From Streptomyces sp. CB02959 (GTDB taxonomy: Bacteria > Actinomycetota > Actinomycetes > Streptomycetales > Streptomycetaceae): a stretch of 64,000 nucleotides of DNA. The stretch lies in NCBI RefSeq assembly GCF_002803155.1, contig NZ_NNBP01000018.1:1-64000 (forward strand). The letters run 5' to 3'. The first letter of the stretch is position 1. Every line of letters starts with the position of its first letter. Position numbers and translations under genes: made by a program. Under the pieces are notes generated by a model that did no database searches, was not told the origin of the DNA, and worked only from the letters and a program-made list of their open reading frames with translations. This document shows positions 9,026 to 18,801 of this stretch, piece by piece.

Positions 9026-10528
9026 TCAGCTGCGTGCGTAGTTCGGAGCCTCGGTGACCATCTGCACGTCGTGCGGGTGGCTCTCCTTCAGGCCCGCCGC
9101 GGTGATCCGCACGAACCGGCCCTTCTCCTTGAGCTCGGGGATGTCGGCCGAGCCGACGTAGCCCATGGAGGCGCGCAGACCGCCGACGAGCTGGTGCGCG
9201 ACCGAGGCCAGCGGGCCGCGGTAGGGCACCTGGCCCTCGATGCCCTCGGGCACCAGCTTGTCCTCGGAGAGGACGTTGTCCTGGAAGTAGCGGTCCTTCG
9301 AGAACGACCGGGCCTGGCCGCGCGACTGCATCGCACCCAGCGAGCCCATGCCCCGGTAGGACTTGAACTGCTTGCCGTTGACGAAGACCATCTCGCCCGG
9401 CGACTCCTCGCAGCCGGCCAGCAGCGAGCCCAGCATGACGGTGTCCGCGCCGGCGGCGATCGCCTTGGCGATGTCACCGGAGTACTGGAGGCCGCCGTCG
9501 CCGATCAGCGGCACGCCGGCCGCGTGGCACGCCTGCGCGGCCTCGTAGATCGCGGTGACCTGCGGGACGCCGATGCCGGCGACCACCCGCGTGGTGCAGA
9601 TGGAGCCGGGGCCGACGCCGACCTTCACGCCGTCCACGCCCGCATCGATCAGCGCCTGGGCGCCGTCGCGGGTGGCGACGTTGCCGCCGACGATGTCCAC
9701 GCCGATGTTGGACTTGATCTTGGCGATCATGTCGAGGATGCCGCGGCTGTGGCCGTGCGCGCTGTCCACGACCAGGAAGTCCGCGCCGGCCTCGACCAGC
9801 GCCTGGGCCCGGTCGTAGGCCGCGTCGCCGACGCCCACCGCGGCACCGACGATCAGCCGGCCCTCGGCATCCTTGGCGGCGTTCGGGTACTTCTCCGCCT
9901 TGACGAAGTCCTTGACGGTGATCAGGCCCTTGAGCACGCCCGCGTCGTCGACCAGCGGCAGCTTCTCGATCTTGTGGCGGCGCAGCAGCTCGATGGCGTC
10001 CTCGCCCGAGATGCCGACCTTGCCGGTGACCAGCGGCATCGGCGTCATGACCTCGCGGACCTGACGGCTGCGGTCCATCTCGAAGGCCATGTCGCGGTTG
10101 GTCACGATGCCCAGCAGCTTGCCCGCGCCGTCGGTGACCGGCACCCCGCTGATCCGGAACTTGGCGCACAGGGCGTCCGCCTCGGTCAGCGGCGCGTCCG
10201 GCCGGACCGTGATCGGGTCGGTGACCATCCCGGACTCGGAGCGCTTGACCAGGTCGACCTGGTTGGCCTGGTCCTCGATCGACAGGTTGCGGTGCAGGAC
10301 GCCCGCACCGCCCTGACGCGCCATGGCGATCGCCATCCGCGCCTCGGTGACCTTGTCCATCGCGGCCGAGAGCAGCGGGATGTTCACCCGGACGTTCCGC
10401 GAGACGCGGGACGCGGTGTTCACGGTGTTGGGCAGCACCTCCGACGCGCCGGGCAGCAGCAGCACGTCGTCGTAAGTCAGCCCGAGCATGGCGAATTTGG
10501 CGGGCATACCCTCGACGTTGTCACTCAT
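9026..10528 (-). CDS. guaB: Inosine-5'-monophosphate dehydrogenase
   Basis: The 500-residue enzyme converts IMP to XMP with NAD+, the first committed step of GMP synthesis in the cytoplasm. The catalytic loop GPGSICTTR places the nucleophile at Cys311. Two CBS domains occupy about residues 98-215 (ITVRPDAPLTEADA, MTPMPLVTGKVGISGEDA), and the flap has GMGSLGAM. The length is standard for bacterial IMPDH. The ATG at 10528 follows GGGGAAGG. It is the first gene of a probable guaB-guaB3 pair and follows the sigma factor gene on the same strand. Confidence 0.97.
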   Translation of the reverse strand: MSDNVEGMPAKFAMLGLTYDDVLLLPGASEVLPNTVNTASRVSRNVRVNIPLLSAAMDKVTEARMAIAMARQGGAGVLHRNLSIEDQANQVDLVKRSESGMVTDPITVRPDAPLTEADALCAKFRISGVPVTDGAGKLLGIVTNRDMAFEMDRSRQVREVMTPMPLVTGKVGISGEDAIELLRRHKIEKLPLVDDAGVLKGLITVKDFVKAEKYPNAAKDAEGRLIVGAAVGVGDAAYDRAQALVEAGADFLVVDSAHGHSRGILDMIAKIKSNIGVDIVGGNVATRDGAQALIDAGVDGVKVGVGPGSICTTRVVAGIGVPQVTAIYEAAQACHAAGVPLIGDGGLQYSGDIAKAIAAGADTVMLGSLLAGCEESPGEMVFVNGKQFKSYRGMGSLGAMQSRGQARSFSKDRYFQDNVLSEDKLVPEGIEGQVPYRGPLASVAHQLVGGLRASMGYVGSADIPELKEKGRFVRITAAGLKESHPHDVQMVTEAPNYARS

Positions 10529-10567
10529 GACACCTTCCCCAATGCTCTTGCCTCAGCGCGGACTCCC

Positions 10568-10595
10568 ATGCTAACGGGCTTGTAGAGTGTCCCAA
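10568..10595 (-). promoter_or_regulatory. Candidate guaB promoter
   Basis: On the minus strand TTGGGA (10595-10590), a 16-nt spacer and TAGCAT (10573-10568) resemble the housekeeping Streptomyces promoter. Transcription would start about 30 bases before the guaB start codon. The assignment rests on pattern alone. Confidence 0.4.
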
Positions 10596-10697
10596 CCCAC
10601 GAGCAATGAGGGGCTCGTCACTCGTACTTTCCTACGGTGTTTTCCCGCCGATGACCGGGCGAAAAGGCACTCCATCGGACCCCGCACTCCGCGCGGA

Positions 10698-11366
10698 CTA
10701 CTGCTCGGCCAGCGCCCGCAGCCTGCTCAGGGCACGGTGCTGGGCCACCCGCACCGCACCGGGCGACATCCCCAGCATCTGCCCGGTCTCCTCGGCCGTC
10801 AGCCCCACCGCGACCCGCAGCAGGACCAGCTCCCGCTGGTTCTCCGGCAGGTTGGCCAGCAGCTTCTTGGCCCATTCGGCGTCGCTGCTCAGCAGCGCCC
10901 GCTCCTCGGGGCCCAGCGAATCGTCCGGCTGCTCGGGCATCTCGTCCGAGGGCACGGCCGTACTGCCGGGATGCCGCATCGCGGCCCGCTGGAGATCGGC
11001 GACCTTGTGACCGGCGATCGCGAAGACGAACGCCTCGAAGGGCTTCCCGGTGTCGCGGTAGCGGGGCAGCGCACACAGCACCGCGACACAGACCTCCTGC
11101 GCCAGGTCCTCGACGAAGTGCCGGGCATCGCCGGGCAGCCGGGAGAGCCGGGTGCGGCAGTAGCGCAGGGCCAGTGGGTGGACATGGGCCAGCAGGTCGT
11201 GCGTGGCCTGCCGATCCCCCTCGACGGCGCGTGCGACGAGAGCGCCGATCTCCTGCTTCCCGTCATCGCGCATCGGTCCATGGTGCCTTGACGGCGAACG
11301 ATCCGCGGCATCAGGTCCACGCTTGTGCGCCGAAGCGTTATGCGCGGCAGGTGCGCCGGCTGTCAT
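10698..11366 (-). CDS. shbA: ECF-type RNA polymerase sigma factor (ShbA/SigD-like)
   Basis: The sigma-70 family protein has only regions 2 and 4. Region 2 spans HFVEDLAQEVCVAVLCALPRY and the -10-binding segment; region 4 has LPENQRELVLLRVAVGLTAEE and a helix-turn-helix ending GAVRVAQHRALSRL. The position next to guaB, bldM and whiD matches the ShbA locus of Streptomyces and SigD of mycobacteria. ShbA is known to drive transcription of the principal sigma gene hrdB. The ATG at 11366 is chosen because GGGGAGGG lies eight bases upstream; an internal ATG at 11273 would give a shorter protein starting MRDDGKQEI, also plausible. No anti-sigma gene is adjacent. Confidence 0.82.
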   Translation of the reverse strand: MTAGAPAAHNASAHKRGPDAADRSPSRHHGPMRDDGKQEIGALVARAVEGDRQATHDLLAHVHPLALRYCRTRLSRLPGDARHFVEDLAQEVCVAVLCALPRYRDTGKPFEAFVFAIAGHKVADLQRAAMRHPGSTAVPSDEMPEQPDDSLGPEERALLSSDAEWAKKLLANLPENQRELVLLRVAVGLTAEETGQMLGMSPGAVRVAQHRALSRLRALAEQ

Positions 11367-11489
11367 CTCCTGCGCCCTCCCCTCGTGCCCGAACGACCCG
11401 TCCCCGAGGAACTCCATGCCTCAAGCATGCGGCACCGCGCGGCGAATCGGGCCGCCGTGGCGCCTGGCGGCGTGCGGGGCATCATGCCG

Positions 11490-11515
11490 CCCCGCCCGCC
11501 ACAGGGCGGGCGGGG
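11490..11515. terminator. Terminator downstream of bldM
   Basis: CCCCGCCCGCC (11490-11500) and GGCGGGCGGGG (11505-11515) form an 11-bp perfect stem with a 4-nt loop. It starts 38 bases beyond the bldM stop in the direction of transcription. Confidence 0.65.
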
Positions 11516-11552
11516 ATTTTCATTCCCCCGCATCGCTGCACGTCACAACGGT

Positions 11553-12164
11553 TCAGCGGACCAGGCCCCAGCGGAAACCGAGCGCCACCGCATGCGCCCG
11601 GTCGGAGGCGCCCAGCTTCTTGAAAAGCCGCCGCGCGTGCGTCTTGACGGTGTCCTCGGAGAGGAACAGCTCACGTCCGATCTCGGCGTTCGAGCGGCCG
11701 TGGCTCATGCCCTCCAGCACCTGGATCTCCCGGGCGGTGAGGGTCGGCGCGGCCCCCATCTCGGCCGACCGCAGCCGGCGCGGGGCGAGCCGCCACGTCG
11801 GGTCGGCCAGGGCCTGGGTCACCGTCGCGCGCAGTTCGGCGCGCGAGGCGTCTTTGTGCAGATATCCGCGGGCGCCGGCGGCGACCGCCAACGCGACCCC
11901 GTCCAGGTCCTCGGCCACCGTGAGCATGATGATCCGGGCGCCGGGGTCGGCGGACAGCAGCCGACGCACGGTCTCGACACCGCCGAGGCCGGGCATCCGC
12001 ACGTCCATCAGAATCAGATCCGAGCGGTCGGCCCCCCAGCGGCGGAGGACCTCCTCGCCATTGGCCGCAGTGGTCACGCGCTCGACACCGGGCACGGTCG
12101 CAACCGCCCGTCGAAGCGCCTCTCGGGCAAGCGGGGAGTCGTCGCAGACGAGGACGGAAGTCAT
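11553..12164 (-). CDS. bldM: Developmental response regulator BldM
   Basis: This 203-residue orphan response regulator needed for aerial hyphae and sporulation matches BldM in length and context. The receiver domain has DD at 9-10 and LILMDVRMPGLGG with the usual phosphoacceptor Asp, and the output domain is a LuxR/NarL helix-turn-helix (LTAREIQVLEGMSHGRSNAE). In S. coelicolor BldM works as a homodimer on early genes and with WhiI on late genes. The ATG at 12164 follows GGAGGA at ideal spacing. It is divergent from whiD, and an exact sigma-BldN-type promoter lies upstream. No sensor kinase is adjacent, as expected for BldM. Confidence 0.95.
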   Translation of the reverse strand: MTSVLVCDDSPLAREALRRAVATVPGVERVTTAANGEEVLRRWGADRSDLILMDVRMPGLGGVETVRRLLSADPGARIIMLTVAEDLDGVALAVAAGARGYLHKDASRAELRATVTQALADPTWRLAPRRLRSAEMGAAPTLTAREIQVLEGMSHGRSNAEIGRELFLSEDTVKTHARRLFKKLGASDRAHAVALGFRWGLVR

Positions 12165-12244
12165 GACCGTCCTCCGCAGCTGATGCGCGTCACCTTGAGC
12201 CTCCAGGCTGGTACGTATCGTCACCTGGGCGATCGACGAACCCT

Positions 12245-12260
12245 TCGGACACCTGTCCGA
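12245..12260. promoter_or_regulatory. Palindrome in bldM leader
   Basis: TCGGACA-CC-TGTCCGA is a perfect 7-bp-arm palindrome. It lies downstream of the predicted bldM P1 start and about 80 bases before the bldM ATG. It could be a repressor site or an RNA hairpin in the leader. It does not match the BldD or BldM sites I can recall. Confidence 0.45.
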
Positions 12261-12290
12261 GGACTACCTCTGTCAACCGCCTCCGCACAC

Positions 12291-12318
12291 TCAACGACGG
12301 TCACTCGAAAGAGTTACG
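12291..12318 (-). promoter_or_regulatory. Sigma-BldN-dependent bldM P1 promoter
   Basis: On the minus strand CGTAAC (12318-12313), a 16-nt spacer and CGTTGA (12296-12291) reproduce the sigma-BldN consensus known for bldM P1. It lies about 130 bp upstream of the bldM ATG. This places bldM under the BldN (and RsbN anti-sigma) developmental control described in S. coelicolor and S. venezuelae. Confidence 0.85.
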
Positions 12319-12472
12319 GCTTCGGCGACCGAGTTCAGCACGCTCCGTAAGGAGCCGGATACGCAGACGACTCACCGAGCAGTCGGCATCCGCGCGTGCA
12401 CCCTATGCCCTATTTGGCTCTGTTTCTTCCATTTTCGCGTTGACTGCGACTAGATTCGCAATGAGTCATATT

Positions 12473-12497
12473 TACATCTACTTAGACAGTAGATGTA
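12473..12497. promoter_or_regulatory. Nine-bp inverted repeat upstream of whiD
   Basis: TACATCTAC (12473-12481), a 7-nt spacer and GTAGATGTA (12489-12497) form a perfect AT-rich inverted repeat 49 bp before the whiD ATG. A TTGACT element lies about 33 bp upstream (12440-12445), so the repeat is near a possible whiD transcription start. It fits an operator or a leader hairpin. The 382-bp bldM-whiD gap (12165-12546) otherwise holds the bldM promoter, the bldM-leader palindrome and a small GCTCC/GGAGC hairpin (12342-12355). Confidence 0.5.
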
Positions 12498-12546
12498 CCG
12501 TCGTGAGCACCGAGCCCGACGCGCATCGCCTCCGAGGGGACAAGCA

Positions 12547-12879
12547 ATGGCAGATTTCTCCCGCCTCCCGGGCCCTAACGCAGACCTCTGGGACTGGCAG
12601 CTGCTGGCCGCCTGCCGCGGCGTGGACAGCTCGCTCTTCTTCCATCCCGAGGGCGAGCGGGGGGCGGCCCGCAGCGCGCGGGAGGCGTCGGCGAAGGAGG
12701 TCTGCATGCGCTGCCCCGTGCGGGCCCAGTGCGCGGCGCATGCGCTGGCCGTCCGCGAGCCCTACGGCGTCTGGGGCGGCCTCACGGAGGACGAACGCGA
12801 AGAGCTGATGGGCCGGGCCCGCCACCGGATGGTCCCGGCCAGTTCGCTGCCCGGCCACGCGACCATCCCGGGCGCCTGA
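12547..12879 (+). CDS. whiD: WhiB-family iron-sulfur regulator WhiD
   Basis: This 110-residue Wbl protein is required for late sporulation septation and spore maturation. Four cysteines bind a [4Fe-4S] cluster: one in LLAACRG, two in CMRC and one in RAQCAAHA. The GVWGG turn and the basic C-terminal segment follow. Wbl proteins act by binding region 4 of the principal sigma factor. The ATG at 12547 follows GAGGGG at seven bases; the frame is open upstream but lacks a ribosome site. Divergence from bldM and the adjacent sigma factor match the WhiD locus. Confidence 0.93.
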   Translation: MADFSRLPGPNADLWDWQLLAACRGVDSSLFFHPEGERGAARSAREASAKEVCMRCPVRAQCAAHALAVREPYGVWGGLTEDEREELMGRARHRMVPASSLPGHATIPGA

Positions 12880-12966
12880 CCGTCGCCACGGATCACCGTT
12901 CGAAGAAACGTTCCTGCACGCCTCGCGTCCCCAGCCCGCGGGCCCCGCCCCCCGGGTCCTCGGCGG

Positions 12967-13878
12967 TCACCGCCCCGCGGCGTCCGCCAGCTGGTCCAGC
13001 ATCGCCCCGACCGCGGGCACATGCGCCAGGTCCGGCAGCGTGAGCGCGACGATCTCGCGGTGCACGGCCGGCTCCATCCGCACCGTCGCCGCCCCCTTGG
13101 GGCGCACCGACTCCAGGGTCAGCTCGGGCAGCGCCGCGACCCCCAGCCCCGCGCCGACCAGTCCGATCACCGCCGGATAGTCATCGGTGGCGAAGTCGAT
13201 GCGCGGGGTGAACCCGGCGCGTTCGCAGACCTCGACCAGATGCGTGCGGCAGCGCGGGCAGCCGGCGATCCACGGCTCGTCCGCCAGGTCCGCGAAGCAC
13301 GCGGTGCCGGCCTTCGCCAGCCGGTGCCCCTCCGGCACCAACCCGATCAGCCGGTCCGCCAGCACCGGCCGGACCACCAGGTCCGCCCACTCCGTCCCGG
13401 CCGACGGATCCGCGCCGCGCACCTCCGGATAGCGGAAGGCCAGCGCGATCTCGCAGTCGCCGTTGCGCAGCATGTCGATCGAGCGCGGCGGCTCGGCCTC
13501 GTCCAGCGACACCCGGACCCTCGGGTGCGCGGCCCGCATCCTGGCCAGCGCGGTCGGCACCAGCGTCGAACTCCCCGACGGGAACGACACCAGCCGCACC
13601 CGCCCCGCGCGCAGGCCCGCGATCGCCGCGACCTCGTCCTCGGCCGCGGTGAGCCCCGCCAGGATCCCGGCCGCGTGCCGGACCAGCGCCTCGCCCGCCT
13701 GCGTCAGGCGCATCTCGCGCCCGGCGCGCACCAGCAGCGGGGTGCCGACGGACTGCTCCAGGGCCTTCATCTGCTGGCTGACCGCGGGCTGGGTGCACCC
13801 CAGCTCCCGCGCGGCGGCGGAGAAGGAACCGGTCCGGGCGACGGCGCGCAGCACCCGCAGATGACGAGCTTCGATCAC
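12967..13878 (-). CDS. LysR-family transcriptional regulator
   Basis: This 303-residue regulator has an N-terminal winged helix-turn-helix (ARTGSFSAAARELGCTQPAV) followed by a periplasmic-binding-like effector domain. LysR regulators usually control the divergent gene, here the MOSC protein, across a 78-bp intergenic region that includes a T-N11-A-like arrangement too degenerate to call. The effector-domain segment GCPRCRTHLVEVCERAG contains three cysteines, which could suggest redox or metal sensing, but this is speculative. Confidence 0.85.
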   Translation of the reverse strand: MIEARHLRVLRAVARTGSFSAAARELGCTQPAVSQQMKALEQSVGTPLLVRAGREMRLTQAGEALVRHAAGILAGLTAAEDEVAAIAGLRAGRVRLVSFPSGSSTLVPTALARMRAAHPRVRVSLDEAEPPRSIDMLRNGDCEIALAFRYPEVRGADPSAGTEWADLVVRPVLADRLIGLVPEGHRLAKAGTACFADLADEPWIAGCPRCRTHLVEVCERAGFTPRIDFATDDYPAVIGLVGAGLGVAALPELTLESVRPKGAATVRMEPAVHREIVALTLPDLAHVPAVGAMLDQLADAAGR

Positions 13879-13956
13879 CCCTCAAGCATAAGCGAATCTT
13901 GGACAGACCGTGAAAAATCGAATGACGGCTTTTGCCGGGTGTCCTACCGTACGGCC

Positions 13957-14628
13957 ATGAACGCGAAGCTGCTGACCGTGAACGTGGGGCGGGCCTTCTC
14001 CGCTCCGTACACCTCCGCCGAGGGCGGCACCGGTATCGACAAGCGCCCGGTGGACGGGCCCGTGGCGGTGACCGCCCCCGGCCCCAAGGGCATCGGCGGC
14101 AGCGGTCTCGCGGGCGACGCGGTGGTGGACCGGCGGTACCACGGCGGCGACGACCAGGCCGTCTACGCCTACGCCCGCGAGGACCTCGACGACTGGCAGC
14201 GGGAGTTGGACCGCGAACTGGCCAACGGCACCTTCGGCGAGAACCTCACCACCGCCGGCCTGGAGGTCACCCGCGCCCGTATCGGCGAACGCTGGCGCGT
14301 CGGCGACGGCGTGCTGCTGGAGGTCACCTCGCCCCGGATCCCCTGCCGCACGTTCCAGGGCTGGCTGGACGAACACGGCTGGCTGAAGCGGTTCACGGCG
14401 GCCGCGGTGCCCGGCGCGTACCTGCGGGTCCTGGAAGCCGGCGAGATCCGCGCTGGCGACCCGGTACGCGTCGAGCACCGGCCCGGGCACGACATCACCA
14501 TCGCGCTGATGTTCCACGCCCTGACCACCCGGCGTGCACTGCTGCCGCGCCTGCTGGAGGCGGGCGACGCCCTGCCGGCGGAGGCCCGGGCGAAAGCGGT
14601 GAAGTACCTGGAGCGCACGGCGGACTGA
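13957..14628 (+). CDS. MOSC-domain protein (YiiM-like)
   Basis: The 223-residue protein has a MOSC domain with the pattern VDRRYHGGDDQAVYAY, FGENLTT, and the conserved cysteine in SPRIPCRTF. A C-terminal 3-alpha segment is typical of the YiiM group. MOSC proteins handle molybdenum-cofactor sulfur chemistry; YiiM-like members reduce N-hydroxylated substrates. The ATG at 13957 is chosen over upstream codons because the family begins with VNVGRAF shortly after it. It is divergent from the LysR gene, which is a candidate regulator. Confidence 0.85.
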   Translation: MNAKLLTVNVGRAFSAPYTSAEGGTGIDKRPVDGPVAVTAPGPKGIGGSGLAGDAVVDRRYHGGDDQAVYAYAREDLDDWQRELDRELANGTFGENLTTAGLEVTRARIGERWRVGDGVLLEVTSPRIPCRTFQGWLDEHGWLKRFTAAAVPGAYLRVLEAGEIRAGDPVRVEHRPGHDITIALMFHALTTRRALLPRLLEAGDALPAEARAKAVKYLERTAD

Positions 14629-14637
14629 CGGCACGGG

Positions 14638-14662
14638 GCCCCGGGGCCGAACGCCCCGGGGC
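14638..14662. terminator. Terminator between MOSC gene and dehydrogenase
   Basis: GCCCCGGGGC occurs at 14638-14647 and again at 14653-14662, and the copies pair around a 5-nt loop. It lies ten bases beyond the MOSC stop and also downstream of the convergent short-chain dehydrogenase gene. Confidence 0.65.
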
Positions 14663-14680
14663 GGGCTTTCGCCAACTCCC

Positions 14681-15454
14681 CTACCTGGGGCCGTACTTCC
14701 GCCCCGTGCGGGAGGTGACGCCGCCGAGGAGGCCGCGCGGCGCCAGCTTCACGGCGCCCATCAGGGCCTTGTAGCGGGGATCCGGGATGGACAGCGACTT
14801 GCCGCGCGCCAGGTCCTTCATGGCCGCGTCCACGAGCTTGTCCGCGTCGAGCCACATCCAGCCCGGGATGTTGTCCGTCCCCATCCCGGCCCGCTGGTGG
14901 AACTCGGTCCGCACGAAGCCCGGGCACAGCGCCATCAGGCGCACCCCGCTGCCGGCCAGGTCGCGGGCGGCGCCCTGGGTGAACTGCACGACCCACGCCT
15001 TGCTCGCGCCGTACGTACCGCGCGGGACGAACGCCGCGACCGACGCCACGTTCACCACGGCACCGCGCCGGCGCTCGCGCATCCCGCGCACCGCCGCCGT
15101 GGTGAGCCGCAGCACCGCCTCGCAGTGCACCTTGAGCATCGCCAACTCGTCGGCCATCGGGACTTCGAGGTACTCGCCCTTGTTGCCGAAGCCGGCGTTG
15201 TTGACCAACAGGTCCACCGGGTGCTTGGTGTCCGCCAGGCGCGCCTCGACGGCGGCGATCCCCTCCTCGGTCGCCAGGTCGGCGCTCAGCACCTCCGCCT
15301 CGATCCCGTGCCGGTCGTGCAGTTCGGTGGCCTGCTCCCGGAGCCGCTTCTCGTCCCGGGCCACCAGCACCACGCTGTGCCCGTCGCCCGCGAGTCGGCG
15401 GGCGAACGCGGCGCCGATGCCGGCCGTTGCTCCTGTGATCAGTGCAGTCGTCAT
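14681..15454 (-). CDS. Short-chain dehydrogenase/reductase
   Basis: The 257-residue SDR enzyme has the cofactor motif TGATAGIG (8-15), NNAG in VDLLVNNAG, and the catalytic Tyr148-x3-Lys152 in TYGASKAW. Arg in LVARDEKRL suggests NADP(H). The C-terminus is basic. The substrate is not evident. The frame is open well upstream of 15454, but the family start MTTALITGATAGIG fits only here; the ribosome site is weak. It is divergent from the hydroxyacid dehydrogenase gene. Confidence 0.85.
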   Translation of the reverse strand: MTTALITGATAGIGAAFARRLAGDGHSVVLVARDEKRLREQATELHDRHGIEAEVLSADLATEEGIAAVEARLADTKHPVDLLVNNAGFGNKGEYLEVPMADELAMLKVHCEAVLRLTTAAVRGMRERRRGAVVNVASVAAFVPRGTYGASKAWVVQFTQGAARDLAGSGVRLMALCPGFVRTEFHQRAGMGTDNIPGWMWLDADKLVDAAMKDLARGKSLSIPDPRYKALMGAVKLAPRGLLGGVTSRTGRKYGPR

Positions 15455-15608
15455 ACCGGAACGGTAGCTGGGCGGCGGGGCTTCCCCACGTGGTGGCCGG
15501 GGTGGCGCGTGGCTTGCGTGGGATTGCCCGCCGTCGCGGCGGGCAGTCAGCAACCGCCGGGGCCGCGGCCCTCCGCCGCCCGCACCACCACGTACGAGGA
15601 GTCGAGAG

Positions 15609-16619
15609 ATGCGCCCAGCTCTTCTCCTGGCCATGGGGCCAGGCATCGCCGAGCGGTTGCTCGGGGAGTCGCAGCGGGTCCGGTTGGCACGCCTGGCCCG
15701 TACGGACCTAGGGCTCGTCGCACACGAGTTGGCCGCGCCGGGACCCGGGATAGCAGAGGCCCTGGCCGCGGCGGAGGTGCTGCTGACCTGCTGGGGCGCG
15801 CCGCCGCTCACCGCGGAGGTGCTCGCCGCGGCGCCCCGGCTGCGCGCCGTCGTGCACGCCGCCGGTTCCGTCAAACAGCACGTCACCGACGCCTGCTGGG
15901 ACCGGGGCATCGTCGTCAGCTCGGCCGCCGCGGTCAACGCGCAGCCGGTCGCCGAGTACACCCTGGCCGCCATCCTGTTCGCCAACAAGCGCGTGCTGCC
16001 CGCCGCCCACCGCTACCGCACCCTGCGCGCCCCCCACGACTGGCTGCGCGAGCTGGACGGCGCCGGCAATTACGGCCGCACCGTGGGCATCGTCGGCGCC
16101 TCCCGCATCGGCCGTCGCGTCATCGAACTGCTGCGCCCGTTCGCGCTGCGGGTGCTGCTGTACGACCCGTTCGTGGACGAGGAGGAGGCGGGGCGGCTGG
16201 GGGTGCGGAAGGTTCCGTTGGCGCAGCTGTGCGCGGAGAGCGACGTGGTGAGCGTGCACGCCCCGGAGGTGCCCGCCACCCGGCACCTGATCGGCGCCCG
16301 CGAGCTGGCCCTGATGCCGGACGGAGCGACGCTGGTCAACACGTCCCGCGGCTCCCTGGTCGACGAGGCGGCGCTGGTCGCCGAGGTGCGCAGCGGCCGG
16401 CTCGGCGCGGTGCTGGACGTCACCGAGCCCGAACTCCCGCCCGCTCACTCCCCGTTGTACGAGCTGCCGAACGTGCTGCTCACCCCGCACCTCGCCGGCT
16501 CCCTGGGCACCGAGCTGCACCGGATGGCCGACCACGCCCTCGACGAGCTGGAGCGGTACGCGCGGGGGCTGCCGTTCGCGGAGCCGGTGCGGCGGGAGGG
16601 GTTGGGGCACTCGGCCTGA
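15609..16619 (+). CDS. D-isomer-specific 2-hydroxyacid dehydrogenase family protein
   Basis: The 336-residue protein has the Rossmann motif GIVGASRIGRRV and the family catalytic triad: Arg in NTSRGSLVDE, Glu in DVTEPE and His in TPHLAGS. Members reduce 2-keto acids or oxidise D-2-hydroxyacids with NAD(H). The substrate-binding N-terminal part is less conserved and does not name a substrate. ATG follows AGGAG. It is a single-gene unit ending at a strong bidirectional terminator shared with groEL1. Confidence 0.86.
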   Translation: MRPALLLAMGPGIAERLLGESQRVRLARLARTDLGLVAHELAAPGPGIAEALAAAEVLLTCWGAPPLTAEVLAAAPRLRAVVHAAGSVKQHVTDACWDRGIVVSSAAAVNAQPVAEYTLAAILFANKRVLPAAHRYRTLRAPHDWLRELDGAGNYGRTVGIVGASRIGRRVIELLRPFALRVLLYDPFVDEEEAGRLGVRKVPLAQLCAESDVVSVHAPEVPATRHLIGARELALMPDGATLVNTSRGSLVDEAALVAEVRSGRLGAVLDVTEPELPPAHSPLYELPNVLLTPHLAGSLGTELHRMADHALDELERYARGLPFAEPVRREGLGHSA

Positions 16620-16651
16620 CGGCAGGTCGGAAGGGGGCTTTCGGGTACGGG

Positions 16652-16689
16652 CGAGGCCCGGTCCCGCAGTGGAGCGGGACCGGGCCTCG
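16652..16689. terminator. Bidirectional terminator, hydroxyacid dehydrogenase / groEL1
   Basis: A perfect 16-bp stem, CGAGGCCCGGTCCCGC (16652-16667) with its complement at 16674-16689, encloses a 6-nt loop. It lies between two convergent genes, 33 bases after one stop and 43 after the other. Confidence 0.85.
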
Positions 16690-16732
16690 TCGGGTGCCGG
16701 CGGATACCCGGCCGGCGGGTGCGCGTGGCGCG

Positions 16733-18358
<1,626 letters not shown>

Positions 18359-18424
18359 GGGTGCTTCAAGTCCTCTCGTCGCGATCGTCGGCCTCGCCGC
18401 CGTGACCGCTCTCGCTCAAACGAA

Positions 18425-18471
18425 CTGCGCCCCTGCCCCGGTCGGTAAGAACACGGGAACCAGGGGCGCAG
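18425..18471 (-). promoter_or_regulatory. Inverted repeat between groES and groEL1
   Basis: CTGCGCCCCTG (18425-18435) and CAGGGGCGCAG (18461-18471) pair over 11 bp with a 25-nt loop in the groES-groEL1 gap. It could attenuate or process the transcript so that groES is made in excess of groEL1. Confidence 0.5.
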
Positions 18472-18492
18472 ATCAGGGCAAAACTGGGTGAC

Positions 18493-18801
18493 TTACTTCT
18501 CGACGATCGCGAGCACGTCGCGAGCCGAGAGGACGAGGTACTCCTCGCCGTTGTACTTCACCTCGGTGCCGCCGTACTTGCTGTAGAGCACGACGTCACC
18601 GACCTTGACGTCGAGCTCGACGCGCTTACCGTCCTCGAAGCGGCCCGGACCGATCGCCAGGACGACGCCCTCCTGGGGCTTCTCCTTCGCGGTGTCCGGA
18701 ATGACCAGGCCCGAGGCCGTGGTCTGCTCGGCGTCGAGCGGCTGGACCACGATGCGGTCCTCAAGCGGCTTGATGGCAACCTTGGAGCTGGCGGTCGTCA
18801 C
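18493..18801 (-). CDS. groES: Co-chaperonin GroES
   Basis: The 102-residue subunit forms the heptameric lid of the GroEL chamber. It has the roof/loop region TTASGLVIPDTAKEKPQEG (the mobile loop that contacts GroEL) and the C-terminal EEYLVLSARDVLAIV. GTG at 18801 follows a strong GGGGGAGG. It is the first gene of the groES-groEL1 operon, with promoter and two CIRCE operators 120-170 bp upstream. Confidence 0.97.
   Translation of the reverse strand: MTTASSKVAIKPLEDRIVVQPLDAEQTTASGLVIPDTAKEKPQEGVVLAIGPGRFEDGKRVELDVKVGDVVLYSKYGGTEVKYNGEEYLVLSARDVLAIVEK

Noticed and set aside
6311..10585. A 1424-codon open frame on the plus strand
   Set aside because: It runs across the dehydrogenase homologue in another frame and antisense to guaB3 and guaB, with Arg/Pro/His-rich low-complexity product. 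It is a typical high-GC shadow frame.
12340..12360. GCTCC-GTAA-GGAGC as a terminator
   Set aside because: The 5-bp stem lies in a divergent promoter region with no gene ending there; it is noted only as a minor repeat.
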